Below, piece by piece: positions 52,867-60,823 of a DNA stretch of 64,000 nt. The position numbers and the translations under genes were made by a program. Every line of letters begins with the position of its first letter. Position 1 is the stretch's first letter. The stretch is from Sphingomonadaceae bacterium 3R27E2-A (lineage in GTDB: Bacteria; Pseudomonadota; Alphaproteobacteria; Sphingomonadales; Sphingomonadaceae), in contig SCNT01000001.1 of NCBI GenBank assembly GCA_005503165.1, positions 124,001 to 188,000 on the forward strand, written 5' to 3'. The notes beneath the pieces are model-generated. The model was not told where the DNA came from. It ran no database searches and was given only the letters and a program-made list of their open reading frames with translations.

Positions 52867-53727
52867 TTAAGCCCCAAATGACAGTCCTTCGTTGAGCGTC
52901 CATTTGCCATCGCGGCCGCGCACCCAGCCCGACGCGCCCCAGGTGCCGCCATCGACCGGCAGCAGCACGCCGGTGATATAGCTCGCCATCGCGCTCGACA
53001 GGAAGACTGCGGCGTCGCCGCACTCCATGTCGACGCCTTCGCGGCCGAGAGGGATCAGGCGGTTCATGGCATCGACGGCTTCGGGGGTTTGCTTTTTCCA
53101 GCCCGCCGGATCGACCGGGCCAGCGCGATTGCCTTGATTTCCAGGGGTGACCGTGTGGTCGGGGGCAATGCAATTGACGCGAATGGCGTGCTCCGACAGT
53201 TCGAGCGCCATCGATTTGGTGAAGCTGAGCATGCCCGCCTTGCACGCGGCGTAGACCGCGAAATTGGGCGCGGCGCGGCTCGCCTCTATGCTCGCGACAT
53301 TGACGATCGAGCCGCCGCGCCCGCCGGCGACCATATGCTTTGCGGCCGCCTGTGTGGCGACGAGCATCGACACCAGGTTGATGTCGATATGCTTGCGCAT
53401 GCTGCGCTCGCTCTGTTCGAGGAAGGGCCGGGCGGAGACGCCGCCGGCGTTGTTGGCGAGGATGTCGAGGCGGCCGAACTCGGCGGCGGCGGCCTCGATG
53501 GCGGAGCGCAGGGCGTCGCTGTCCATGACGTCGCCGGGGATCGCGAGCGCGCGGCGCCCGGCATCGCGGACGCGTGCCGCCGCCTCTTCGGCGCGTTCGG
53601 GAAAGATGTCGTAGATCGCGACGTCGGCGCCGGCCTCGGCGAGGCGGATTGCGATCGCGCGCCCGATGCCGCCCCCGCCCCCCGTCACGAACGCCGCCTG
53701 TTTGGCGAGGCGGATGCGGTCAGTCAC
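52867..53727 (-). CDS. short-chain dehydrogenase/reductase
   Basis: A 286-residue classical SDR. TGGGGGIG at 15-22, NNAG at 92-95, Ser146 and Tyr159-Lys163 in YAACK. It is longer than most because of an insertion after the VNCIAPDHTVTP segment and a C-terminal tail ending in SFGA. It probably acts on a bulky hydroxyacyl or ring substrate. Its start lies inside the end of the degenerate SDR gene (8-base overlap), the third gene in a leftward operon. Confidence 0.87.
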   Translation of the reverse strand: MTDRIRLAKQAAFVTGGGGGIGRAIAIRLAEAGADVAIYDIFPERAEEAAARVRDAGRRALAIPGDVMDSDALRSAIEAAAAEFGRLDILANNAGGVSARPFLEQSERSMRKHIDINLVSMLVATQAAAKHMVAGGRGGSIVNVASIEASRAAPNFAVYAACKAGMLSFTKSMALELSEHAIRVNCIAPDHTVTPGNQGNRAGPVDPAGWKKQTPEAVDAMNRLIPLGREGVDMECGDAAVFLSSAMASYITGVLLPVDGGTWGASGWVRGRDGKWTLNEGLSFGA

Positions 53728-54220
53728 CGTGCGCTATGCCCATGACCGCGCCGGTGACGTAGGCGGCGTAATCGCTGGCCAGATAGGCGGCGAGATGGCC
53801 GAGGGTGTCGCCGATTTCACGCGTGAGGATCGTGTTCACGCGGATGCCGTCGCGCGCCCATTCGACGCCGAGCGTCTTGGTGAGGTTGCCGAGCGCGCCC
53901 GCCGCCGCGGCCTGATCGGCGCCGAGCGCCTGTTCGGGGGCGCCGACGAAGAGCACGACCCCGCCCTCCCCGCGCGCGCGGCAGGCGGCGGCGAAATCCC
54001 TGGCGCCGAGGAAGCGGCGGTCGAGGCCGGCGTCGAGGCTGGCGCGCCATTCGGCATGGGAGAGTTCGTGCGCGGGCCTGGTCGCGGGCGGCGGGGCGAC
54101 ATGGACCCAGATGTCGGCTTCCCCATCGGCGAGGGTTGCGCCCGCCGCCGCGAACGCCTTGGCAATCGCCGGGCTATCACCCTCGATCCGCACGCGCTTG
54201 CCCGCCAGCCAGCCGGTCAT
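53720..54220 (-). CDS. degenerate, short SDR-like protein
   Basis: A 166-residue protein with the C-terminal half of an SDR (GNLTKTLGVEWARDGIRVNT, then YVTGAVMGI) but a worn N-terminus. The cofactor motif positions read EGDSPAIA rather than TGxxxGxG. By alignment to LTKTLG, the catalytic Tyr is Gln103 and the Lys is Ala107. No NAD(P) use is expected. It is tightly coupled between two full SDR genes (4-base overlap upstream, 8-base downstream), so it may be a non-catalytic subunit of a heteromeric complex. It is not a pseudogene by frame, since the reading frame is intact. Confidence 0.72.
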   Translation of the reverse strand: MTGWLAGKRVRIEGDSPAIAKAFAAAGATLADGEADIWVHVAPPPATRPAHELSHAEWRASLDAGLDRRFLGARDFAAACRARGEGGVVLFVGAPEQALGADQAAAAGALGNLTKTLGVEWARDGIRVNTILTREIGDTLGHLAAYLASDYAAYVTGAVMGIAHGD

Positions 54221-55098
54221 TTCCACCCCCACGGCCCGTCCGCCCGCTCGCGCGGGGGCACATAGTCGGGCATGATGAGCGAGCGGCGCAGGCTCTCGCC
54301 GCCGTCCTGCACGATCACCTGCCCGGTCATCGCGCCGAACAAGGGCGTGCAGGTCATCGCCGAGAGCCAGCCGAATTCCCATATGCTGCCGGTGCGGCCG
54401 GCGGGGATCATGTTCTGCAGCGGTTCGACCCCCTCTTCGCGGCGGGCCGAGACCGAACCCTCGTGCGGGAAGAAACCCGCCGCGATCGCGTTGACGCGGA
54501 TGCCGTGCGGCGCCCAGTCGGCGGCCAGCTTCTTCGTCATCGTCGCCTGCGCGGTCTTGGCGGCGGCGCTGTGCGCGTCACCCGGAAAGCCGGTCCAGAT
54601 ATATTGCGCGCTGTTGTTGACGATCGCCCCGCCCTTGCCTGCGGCGATGCGGCGGCGGGCATATTCGGTCGAGCAGAGGAAGGTGCCGTCGATCGCGATG
54701 CGGGTGACGGCGTTCCAGGCGTTGGGCGAGATATCCTCGGCGAGCACGGGGAAATTGGCACCGGCGTTGTTCGCGAGCAGGCCGATCGGGCCGAGCGCTT
54801 CCTCGGCTTCGTCGAAAGCCGCGGCGACGGCCGCGGGAAGCCGCACGTCGCAGCTCATCGCGTGAGTGCGCGCGCCCAGCGCCGCGATCTGCGCCGCGCC
54901 TTCCTGCGCGCGGTCGAGGCTGCGTCCCATGACGGCAACGTCGGCGCCGCCCTGCGCAAAGGCCTTGGCCATGGCGAGCCCCATGCCCGATCCGCCGCCG
55001 GTGACAAGCACGACCTGCCCCGCAAAAATGTCCGCCGGATAAGGCGGCGCGTCGAACGGCGGCGGCAATGCCACGATATGATGAACCGGTACCGGCAT
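54217..55098 (-). CDS. SDR, 2,4-dienoyl-CoA reductase-like
   Basis: A 293-residue DECR-type SDR and paralogue of the protein at 42591. TGGGSGMG lies at 33-40, NNAGANFPVL at 110-119, and HSAAAKTAQ carries Lys181 with Ser177 where Tyr is normal. The C-terminus SLRRSLIMPDYVPPRER matches the corresponding LRRSLVMPEFVPIREQ of the paralogue. It is the first gene of a three-SDR leftward operon, with a regulon motif about 50 bases upstream. GGGAGAGACG precedes the ATG. Confidence 0.87.
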   Translation of the reverse strand: MPVPVHHIVALPPPFDAPPYPADIFAGQVVLVTGGGSGMGLAMAKAFAQGGADVAVMGRSLDRAQEGAAQIAALGARTHAMSCDVRLPAAVAAAFDEAEEALGPIGLLANNAGANFPVLAEDISPNAWNAVTRIAIDGTFLCSTEYARRRIAAGKGGAIVNNSAQYIWTGFPGDAHSAAAKTAQATMTKKLAADWAPHGIRVNAIAAGFFPHEGSVSARREEGVEPLQNMIPAGRTGSIWEFGWLSAMTCTPLFGAMTGQVIVQDGGESLRRSLIMPDYVPPRERADGPWGWK

Positions 55099-55146
55099 CG
55101 TCTCTCCCTGCGCACAGGGTTGCGCCTCGACCCGCCGCGTGTCAAG

Positions 55147-55170
55147 ACATGACTAACTAGGTTATATATG
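55147..55170. promoter_or_regulatory. composite regulon operator (divergent half-matches)
   Basis: TAACTAGGTTATA (55154-55166) contains the extended right half seen in other copies, while TATATAAC on the minus strand gives the left half. The full AGTTATATAACT core is imperfect (7-8 of 12 in either orientation). It lies between a leftward SDR operon and the rightward SnoaL-like gene. Confidence 0.4.
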
Positions 55171-55181
55171 AAAGCCCGATA

Positions 55182-55604
55182 ATGACCGATCTCGCACGGG
55201 ACCGCGACGCGATCCGCGACCTGCTCGCGCGTTACACCTATCATGGCGACCGCGGGCGGCTGACCGAGATGACCGCCTGTTTCGCCGCCGACGGCGTGCT
55301 GGAATATCTTGGCAAGGCGCCGCAGGGACCGGCGGCGATTGCGGCAGCGCTGGCGTCGGGAACGCGCGACGCGCGGCTGACCTTCGTCCGCCACCATATC
55401 ACCAACCCGCTGATCGCGGTCGACGGCGAAAGCGCGACCGCGCGGAGCTATTTCACCGTACACAGCAATTTCGGGCCCGATCACAGCGGCACCTATGACG
55501 ACCGGCTGGTGCGTACCGCGGAGGGCTGGCGCTTCGCGCACCGGCGGGTGCGGATAGACTGGCAGGCCGAGGGATCTTTGTTCGAGCGGATGGCGTCGCG
55601 CTGA
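55182..55604 (+). CDS. SnoaL/NTF2-like small protein
   Basis: A 140-residue NTF2-fold protein: LARDRDAIRDLLARYTYHGDRG, MTACFAADGVLEY, FVRHHITNPLIAVDGESATARSYF, and DDRLVRTAEGWRFAHRRV. Members include isomerases, cyclases, dehydratases and small hydrolases acting on hydrophobic pockets. The Tyr18/Asp23/His pattern is compatible with an acid-base site, but no reaction can be named. It stands alone, divergent from a three-SDR operon with a shared regulatory region. Confidence 0.82.
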   Translation: MTDLARDRDAIRDLLARYTYHGDRGRLTEMTACFAADGVLEYLGKAPQGPAAIAAALASGTRDARLTFVRHHITNPLIAVDGESATARSYFTVHSNFGPDHSGTYDDRLVRTAEGWRFAHRRVRIDWQAEGSLFERMASR

Positions 55605-56026
55605 GCCTTGCTCCAAACGCCGCATTTTCAAGGTTTCGCGCAAGGACGCAACGGCACGAAGAGGTTGGTCTCGCCTTGCTGGAGTCCCCGACGCGCCGAG
55701 CTGCCCCGGCGGAAAGGCGATTATATCGCTCTGTAAGCTTGCGGTGCGTGCGCGTCGGCTGGGGTGGAGAGCGGACGTAATAATCCTCCCTGTCGCGCAG
55801 CGATGGGGAGGGGGACCATGCGAAGTATGGTGGAGGGGCCGAGGCCTTGAGCGTCGGTTTCGGGCCGCCGCCCCTCCACCACCGCTTCGCGGCGTTCCCC
55901 CTCCCCACGGCTTCGCCGCAGGGAGGATTAAACGGCAGAAACCGCCCGAAAACAGCCATGCGTCTTTGCGCGAAACAAATAGAACCGGCGCTTTGCGCCG
56001 CCCCCCCGGTCGATCCGAAGCATATT
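55605..56026. other. intergenic region without genes; contains repeats
   Basis: A non-coding gap. It contains copy 2 of the dispersed repeat (55781-55930), and around it an 18-base near-perfect inverted repeat, GTTTCGCGCAAGGACGCA (55633-55650) and its inverse with one difference (55959-55976). No open frame with plausible coding bias or RNA-gene structure was found. Confidence 0.6.
55781..55930. repeat. dispersed intergenic repeat, copy 2
   Basis: A 150-base element bounded by TAATCCTCCCTG and its perfect inverse CAGGGAGGATTA. Inside are GTCGCGCAGCGATGGGGAGG, CCCCTCCACCACC and CCCCCTCCCCA, shared with copies 1 and 3. Confidence 0.75.
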
Positions 56027-56059
56027 GACACCTTGGTGTCATTTTGACATCCAAGTGCC
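56027..56059 (+). promoter_or_regulatory. tandem MarR operator candidates
   Basis: GACACC-TT-GGTGTC (56027-56040) is a perfect inverted repeat. A weaker copy GACATC-CA-AGTGCC follows 19 bases further (56046-56059) and abuts the ATG of the MarR gene, so binding would be autoregulatory. Confidence 0.55.
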
Positions 56060-56518
56060 ATGTCCGAGCGCTTTCCCGATTTCGAGCGATTCGCCGACGA
56101 GGTGGCGCGGCTGCGCGGGCGGATGCGCGCGCTGTTCGCCGAGACGCGCGCCGAGAGCGGGCTTCCCGAGATGGAGCTGATGGTGCTGACCGCCGTGGTC
56201 AACGCCGCGACGCCGCCGACGGTGGCGCAGATCGGGCGCAGCCTGGGGCATCCGCGGCAGGTGATGCAGCGCGCCGCGAACCGGCTGGCCGAACTGGGAC
56301 TGGTCGTATTCGCCGACAATCCCGATCACAAGCGCGCGTCGCTGATCGTCGCGACCGCGGCAGGGAGAGCGCTCAAGGCCGCGGACCATGCGCGCGCGCG
56401 CGCGGTGACGCGCGCGGTGATGGCGCGGATCGACGCCGCGACCTTCGCCGACGCCGCGGCGCGGATGCACGCGATCCGCACCGAAATCGAAGCCTTTTTG
56501 CGGGAGCGCGAAGGATGA
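56060..56518 (+). CDS. MarR family transcriptional regulator
   Basis: A 152-residue winged-helix protein: MELMVLTAVVNAATPPTVAQIGRSLGHPRQVMQRAANRLAELG gives helix-turn-helix and wing placements typical of MarR. Its wing NPDHKRASLIVATAAGR matches the usual DxRxxxLxLT region. It is the first gene of an operon with a kinase, an acyl-CoA dehydrogenase and an SDR, and its stop overlaps the kinase start by 4 bases. It probably responds to an aromatic or acyl ligand. Confidence 0.88.
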   Translation: MSERFPDFERFADEVARLRGRMRALFAETRAESGLPEMELMVLTAVVNAATPPTVAQIGRSLGHPRQVMQRAANRLAELGLVVFADNPDHKRASLIVATAAGRALKAADHARARAVTRAVMARIDAATFADAAARMHAIRTEIEAFLREREG

Positions 56519-57582
56519 GCGACGAACTGGCGGCGCTGGCTGACCGCGAGCGGCTGACGGCGTGGCTCGACGCGCATATCCCGGCGCTGGGCGACGGCCC
56601 GCTGGCGGTCGCGAAAATCCATGGCGGCACGTCGAACGTCATCCTGTCGCTGGACCGCGGCGGAGAAACGCTGATCCTGCGCCGCCCGCCCGCGGTGCCA
56701 CCGCCGGGGAGCGAGAAAAGCGTGCTCCGCGAGGCGCGCGTGCTGACCGCGCTGAACGCCACCGCCGTCCCGCACCCGGTCTGCCACGGCAGTTGCGCCG
56801 ACCCCGCCGTGATCGGCGCACCCTTCTATGTGATGGAGCTGGTCGAAGGCTGGCCCGCCGACCTGACCGACGGCAAGATCCACGACCGGCCGCCCTTCGA
56901 CCAGCCGCCGCACGCGCGCGAAGTGCCGTTCGCGATGGTCGACGGGCTGATCGCGCTCGCCAATGTCGATTACAAGGCGGTCGGCTTGGAGGATTTCGGG
57001 CGCCCCGACAATTTCCTCGAGCGGCAGGTCGATCGCTGGGAAGGCCAGATCCGGAGCTACAAGCAGCTTTACGATTTCGAGTGGCGCGAATTGCCCGGCT
57101 ATGCCCTCGCGCGCGACTGGCTGCGCGCGAACCGGCCAGTCGATTTCCGTCCGGGCATCATCCATGGCGATGTCGGCACGCCCAACGCGCTCTTCGCCTT
57201 CGACCCGCCGTGCCGGCTCACCGCGCTGATCGACTGGGAGCTGTCGACGATCGCCGATCCGCTGCTCGACCTCGCCTGGTTCTGCAATGGGATCCGCGAC
57301 GAGCGCTTCCCGGGGCATATCCCCGAAAAGTCGCTCTACAATGTGATGGACTGGCCGACGCGGCAGGAACTGATGGCGCATTATGCTGCTGGCACCGGCC
57401 GCGACATGGCGAGCTTCGACTATTACCTCATCCTCGCGATGTTCAAGGGCGGCTGCATCCTCGAATACAAGGTCGCGCAGGCGGCCAAGGGTATATTGAG
57501 CGCCGAGACCGGCCGCTTCTTCGACCGGCTGGTGCGCGGAAATTTCGCCGAAGCCGAAAAACTCATCCGCCTGATCGGCTGA
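56515..57582 (+). CDS. APH-family phosphotransferase (ACAD10/11 kinase-domain-like)
   Basis: A 355-residue APH-fold kinase. KIHGGTSNVILSL and LILRRPP form the nucleotide-binding part, IHGDVGTPNALF is the catalytic loop, and LIDWELSTIADPLLDLAW the metal-binding motif. It is immediately followed by an acyl-CoA dehydrogenase, matching the two-domain order of animal ACAD10/ACAD11, in which the kinase phosphorylates a 4-hydroxyacyl group so that the dehydrogenase domain can eliminate it. ATG at 56515 overlaps the MarR stop. Confidence 0.87.
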   Translation: MSDELAALADRERLTAWLDAHIPALGDGPLAVAKIHGGTSNVILSLDRGGETLILRRPPAVPPPGSEKSVLREARVLTALNATAVPHPVCHGSCADPAVIGAPFYVMELVEGWPADLTDGKIHDRPPFDQPPHAREVPFAMVDGLIALANVDYKAVGLEDFGRPDNFLERQVDRWEGQIRSYKQLYDFEWRELPGYALARDWLRANRPVDFRPGIIHGDVGTPNALFAFDPPCRLTALIDWELSTIADPLLDLAWFCNGIRDERFPGHIPEKSLYNVMDWPTRQELMAHYAAGTGRDMASFDYYLILAMFKGGCILEYKVAQAAKGILSAETGRFFDRLVRGNFAEAEKLIRLIG

Positions 57583-57602
57583 TCCCAACACTAGGAACCC
57601 CC

Positions 57603-58883
57603 ATGATCGATTTCCGCATCGAACCCGAATTGCAGGCGAAGCTCGACTGGATGGCGAAGTTCGTCCGCGAGGAGTGCGAGCCGATGGACCTGCTCTTCCC
57701 CGGCCATGGCGCGCCCTATGACGTCGCGAACACGGAAGCGCGCGCTTATATGAAGCCGCTGCAGGCTCAGGTGAAGGCGCAGGGATTGTGGGGCTGCCAC
57801 CTCGACAAGGAGCTGGGCGGACCGGGCTATGGCCAGCTGTCGCTCGCGCTGATGAACGAGATTCTGGGGCGCAGCTATTGGGCGCCGACGGTGTTCGGCA
57901 CCGCCGCGCCCGATACCGGCAACAGCGAAATCCTCGCGATGTTCGGCACCGACGAACAGAAAGCGAAATATCTCCAGCCGCTGATGGACGGCACGATCGT
58001 CTCCTGCTTCTCGATGACCGAGCCGCAGGCCGGCGCCGACCCCAAGGAATTCACCTGCCGCGCGTGGCGCGAGGGCGACGAATGGGTGATCGAGGGCGAA
58101 AAATGGTTCTCGTCGAACGCGCGCTATGCCGCCTTCCTCATCGTGATGGTGGTGACAAATCCCGAAAATCCGCCGCACGGGCGGATGTCGATGCTGATCG
58201 TGCCGACCGACACGCCGGGGGTCGAGTTCCTCCGCCATTCGCAGACTATGGGCGACAGCAAGGGCGCGGACGACGGCACGCACGCCTATATCCGCTACAA
58301 CAAGGTGCGCGTGCCATCGGACGCGATGCTGGGCGGACCCGGCGAGGGGTTCAAGGTCGCGCAGGCGCGGCTGGGCGGCGGGCGCGTGCACCATGCGATG
58401 CGGACGGTGGGCAAATGCCAGCGCGCGATCGACATGATGCTCGAACGCGCCGTGTCGCGGCGGACGCAGGGCAAGCAGCTCAGCGAACATCAGTTCGTGC
58501 AGGGCGCGATCGCCGATTCGATCATCGAGCTCGAGCAGTTCCGGCTGCTGGTGCTCAAGACCGCATGGATCATCGACAACGAGCCGCATGGCGCGGCGCG
58601 CACGCATATCGCGATGTGCAAGGTGCAGATGGCGAAAGTCTATCACGACATCGTCCAGCGCGCGATCCAGCTGCACGGCAGCCTGGGCATGACGCTCGAG
58701 CTGCCGCTCGCCGATATGTGGATGGGTTTGCCTGCGATGGCGCTGGCCGACGGGCCGACCGAAGTGCACAAGATACAGGTCGCCAAAGCCTGGCTCAAAA
58801 ATGCGACGCCCGCGCCGGGCCTGTTCCCGAGCGAGCATATCCCGACCCGGCTGGAGTCGATCAAACCGAGGAGCGCCGCATGA
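57603..58883 (+). CDS. acyl-CoA dehydrogenase (ACAD10/11-like)
   Basis: A 426-residue ACAD-family flavoprotein. It has WGCHLDKELGGPGYGQLSLA, SCFSMTEPQAGADP, EGEKWFSSNARYA, and the C-terminal MALADGPTEVHKIQVAKAWL characteristic of the ACAD10/11 group rather than straight-chain ACADs. It starts 20 bases after the kinase gene and overlaps the SDR gene by 4 bases. With the kinase it probably converts a hydroxylated acyl-CoA to a form that beta-oxidation can process (inference from family knowledge). Confidence 0.9.
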   Translation: MIDFRIEPELQAKLDWMAKFVREECEPMDLLFPGHGAPYDVANTEARAYMKPLQAQVKAQGLWGCHLDKELGGPGYGQLSLALMNEILGRSYWAPTVFGTAAPDTGNSEILAMFGTDEQKAKYLQPLMDGTIVSCFSMTEPQAGADPKEFTCRAWREGDEWVIEGEKWFSSNARYAAFLIVMVVTNPENPPHGRMSMLIVPTDTPGVEFLRHSQTMGDSKGADDGTHAYIRYNKVRVPSDAMLGGPGEGFKVAQARLGGGRVHHAMRTVGKCQRAIDMMLERAVSRRTQGKQLSEHQFVQGAIADSIIELEQFRLLVLKTAWIIDNEPHGAARTHIAMCKVQMAKVYHDIVQRAIQLHGSLGMTLELPLADMWMGLPAMALADGPTEVHKIQVAKAWLKNATPAPGLFPSEHIPTRLESIKPRSAA

Positions 58884-59626
58884 CCCCCGATCCGCTTTTC
58901 GATTTCACCGGCAAGGTCGCGCTCGTCACCGGCGGGTCGCGCGGGCTCGGCTATCGCATGGTGAAGGCACTGGCCGAGCGCGGCGCCGACGTCATCGTCG
59001 CGAGCCGCAAGCTGGAGAATTGCGAGACGGTGGCCGCGGAGTGCCGTGCATTGGGGCGCAAGGCTATGGCCTATGGCGTGCATTGCGGGCGCTGGGCGGA
59101 GATCGACGGATTGATCGAGGCGAGTTACGCCGAGTTCGGGCGTGTCGATATCCTGATCAACAATGCCGGCATGTCGCCCGCCTGCCCCAGCCACGAAATG
59201 CCCGAAAATCTGTTCGATTCGGTGCTCAACCTCAATTTCAAGGGGCCATTCCGGCTTGCGAGCCAGGTCGCGCACCGGATGGCGCGAGGCGACGGCGGCT
59301 GCATCACCAACATCAGCTCGACCGGCGCACTGATGCCGCTGCCGATGGTCATCCCCTATGGATCGGCGAAGGCCGCGCTCAACGCGATGTCGGTGTCGCT
59401 GAGCCGCGAATATGCGCCGAAGGTGCGCGTGAACACGATCAGCCCGGGGCCGTTCCTGACCGATATCGCCGACGCCTGGGACCCGAAGAAGCGCGAGAAG
59501 CAGCCGGTAGCGCTCGGGCGCCCGGGGCGGCCCGAGGAGATCGTAACCGCCGCGCTGATGCTGGCGAGCCCGGCGTCGTCCTATACCACGGGCGCGCTCG
59601 TGCGCGTCGATGGCGGGCAGCAGTGA
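58880..59626 (+). CDS. short-chain dehydrogenase/reductase
   Basis: A 248-residue classical SDR: TGGSRGLG at 17-24, NNAG at 94-97, Ser146/147 in NISSTGA, Tyr160-Lys164 in YGSAK, ending VDGGQQ. It is the last gene of the MarR-kinase-dehydrogenase-SDR operon (ATGA overlap) and probably forms or consumes the hydroxyl group on which the kinase acts. Confidence 0.88.
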   Translation: MTPDPLFDFTGKVALVTGGSRGLGYRMVKALAERGADVIVASRKLENCETVAAECRALGRKAMAYGVHCGRWAEIDGLIEASYAEFGRVDILINNAGMSPACPSHEMPENLFDSVLNLNFKGPFRLASQVAHRMARGDGGCITNISSTGALMPLPMVIPYGSAKAALNAMSVSLSREYAPKVRVNTISPGPFLTDIADAWDPKKREKQPVALGRPGRPEEIVTAALMLASPASSYTTGALVRVDGGQQ

Positions 59627-59630
59627 GAAT

Positions 59631-59763
59631 ATCCTCCCTGTCGCGCAGCGATGGGGAGGTGGCAGCGCGAAGCGCTGACGGAGGGGCTATAGCGCCACGT
59701 CGCCGCCCCTCCACCACCCTGCGGGCGGTCCCCCTCCCCATGGCCTGCGGCCACAGGGAGGAT
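59631..59763. repeat. dispersed intergenic repeat, copy 3
   Basis: A 133-base element bounded by ATCCTCCCTG and CAGGGAGGAT. It shares GTCGCGCAGCGATGGGGAGG with copy 2 and GGCAGCGCGAAGCGCTGACG with copy 1. It lies between convergent SDR and nitronate-monooxygenase-like genes. Confidence 0.75.
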
Positions 59764-59775
59764 TCTACTCGGCAT

Positions 59776-60756
59776 TTACCGGCGGAAGCCCGCGAGCCGC
59801 TGGTCGAGGATCGCCTCGGCCTCGGCGATGATCCGGTCGATCAGTTCCTGACAGGTCGGGATATCGTGGATCAGCCCCTGGATCATTCCCGCCCAGAAGA
59901 CGCCCTTCGAAAGGTCGCCGGTCCTGAGCAGTTCGCGGCCCGCGGTGCCGGCGACCAGTTCCTGCACGTCGCTGAACTTCGCGTCGGGTTCGGCCAGGCG
60001 GCGGACGACTTCCTCGCTGACCGGGCTCTTGCCGACGCGCGCGGTGTTCTTGAAGTTGCGGAAGATCAGGAAGCTGCCGCGCTCGTCATTGTCGACATAG
60101 GCCTGCTTCACATTGTCGTGGACCGGGGCCTCTTTCGTGGCGCAGAAGCGCGTGCCCATGTTGATGCCCTCGGCGCCGAGGCTGAGCGCCGCGACGAGCC
60201 CGCGGCCGTCGCCGAAGCCGCCGCTCGCCAGCATCGGGATCTTGACCTTGTCGGCGGCGGCGGGGATCAGGATCAGGCCGGGGATGTCGTCCTCGCCGGG
60301 GTGCCCCGCGCATTCGAAGCCGTCGATCGAGATGATGTCGCAGCCGGCTTTCTCCGCCGACAGCGCGTGGCGCACCGCGGTGCATTTGTGGAGGATGGTG
60401 ACGCCGTGCGGCTTCACCCGCGCCCAGATCTCGCGCACCGCCGGCGTGCCCGCGGTTTCCATGATCTTGACGCCGCTCTCGACGACGGCGTCGGCATAGG
60501 CATTGTAGTCGGGCGAGTTGATCGTGGGAAAAACGGTGAGGTTGACGCCGAAGGGCTTGTCGGTCAGCGACCGGCAGCGCTCGATCTCGTCGCGCAGCGC
60601 CTGCGGCGTGGGCTGGGTCAGCGCGGTGATGATGCCGAGGCCGCCGGCATTCGACACCGCGCTCGCCATGTCGGCGGTGCCCACCGCCTGCATGCCGCCC
60701 TGGACGATCGGATGCTCGATCCCCAGCATTTCGGTGATCCGCGTCTTGAAACCCAT
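59776..60756 (-). CDS. nitronate monooxygenase/enoyl-reductase-like FMN protein
   Basis: A 326-residue FMN TIM-barrel protein of the NMO/FabK type. It has HPIVQGGMQAVGTADMAS, SIDGFECAGHPGEDDIPG, MLASGGFGDGRGLVAALSLGAEGINMGTRF, and the family's late KGVFWAGMIQG. Relatives such as IpdC act on ring-derived CoA intermediates in steroid catabolism, but this cannot be assigned from sequence. ATG at 60756 follows GGAGGATAG. A perfect regulon motif lies 17 bases upstream. Confidence 0.87.
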   Translation of the reverse strand: MGFKTRITEMLGIEHPIVQGGMQAVGTADMASAVSNAGGLGIITALTQPTPQALRDEIERCRSLTDKPFGVNLTVFPTINSPDYNAYADAVVESGVKIMETAGTPAVREIWARVKPHGVTILHKCTAVRHALSAEKAGCDIISIDGFECAGHPGEDDIPGLILIPAAADKVKIPMLASGGFGDGRGLVAALSLGAEGINMGTRFCATKEAPVHDNVKQAYVDNDERGSFLIFRNFKNTARVGKSPVSEEVVRRLAEPDAKFSDVQELVAGTAGRELLRTGDLSKGVFWAGMIQGLIHDIPTCQELIDRIIAEAEAILDQRLAGFRR

Positions 60757-60772
60757 CAGCCTATCCTCCAAT

Positions 60773-60784
60773 AGTTATATAACT
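60773..60784. promoter_or_regulatory. regulon operator motif (perfect copy)
   Basis: AGTTATATAACT, perfect, continuing TTGGTTATAC as an extra half-site. It lies between divergent nitronate-monooxygenase-like and quinone-reductase-like genes. Confidence 0.65.
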
Positions 60785-60823
60785 TGGTTATACTTCTAAA
60801 CGCATCATGACAAGAGGTGCCCG

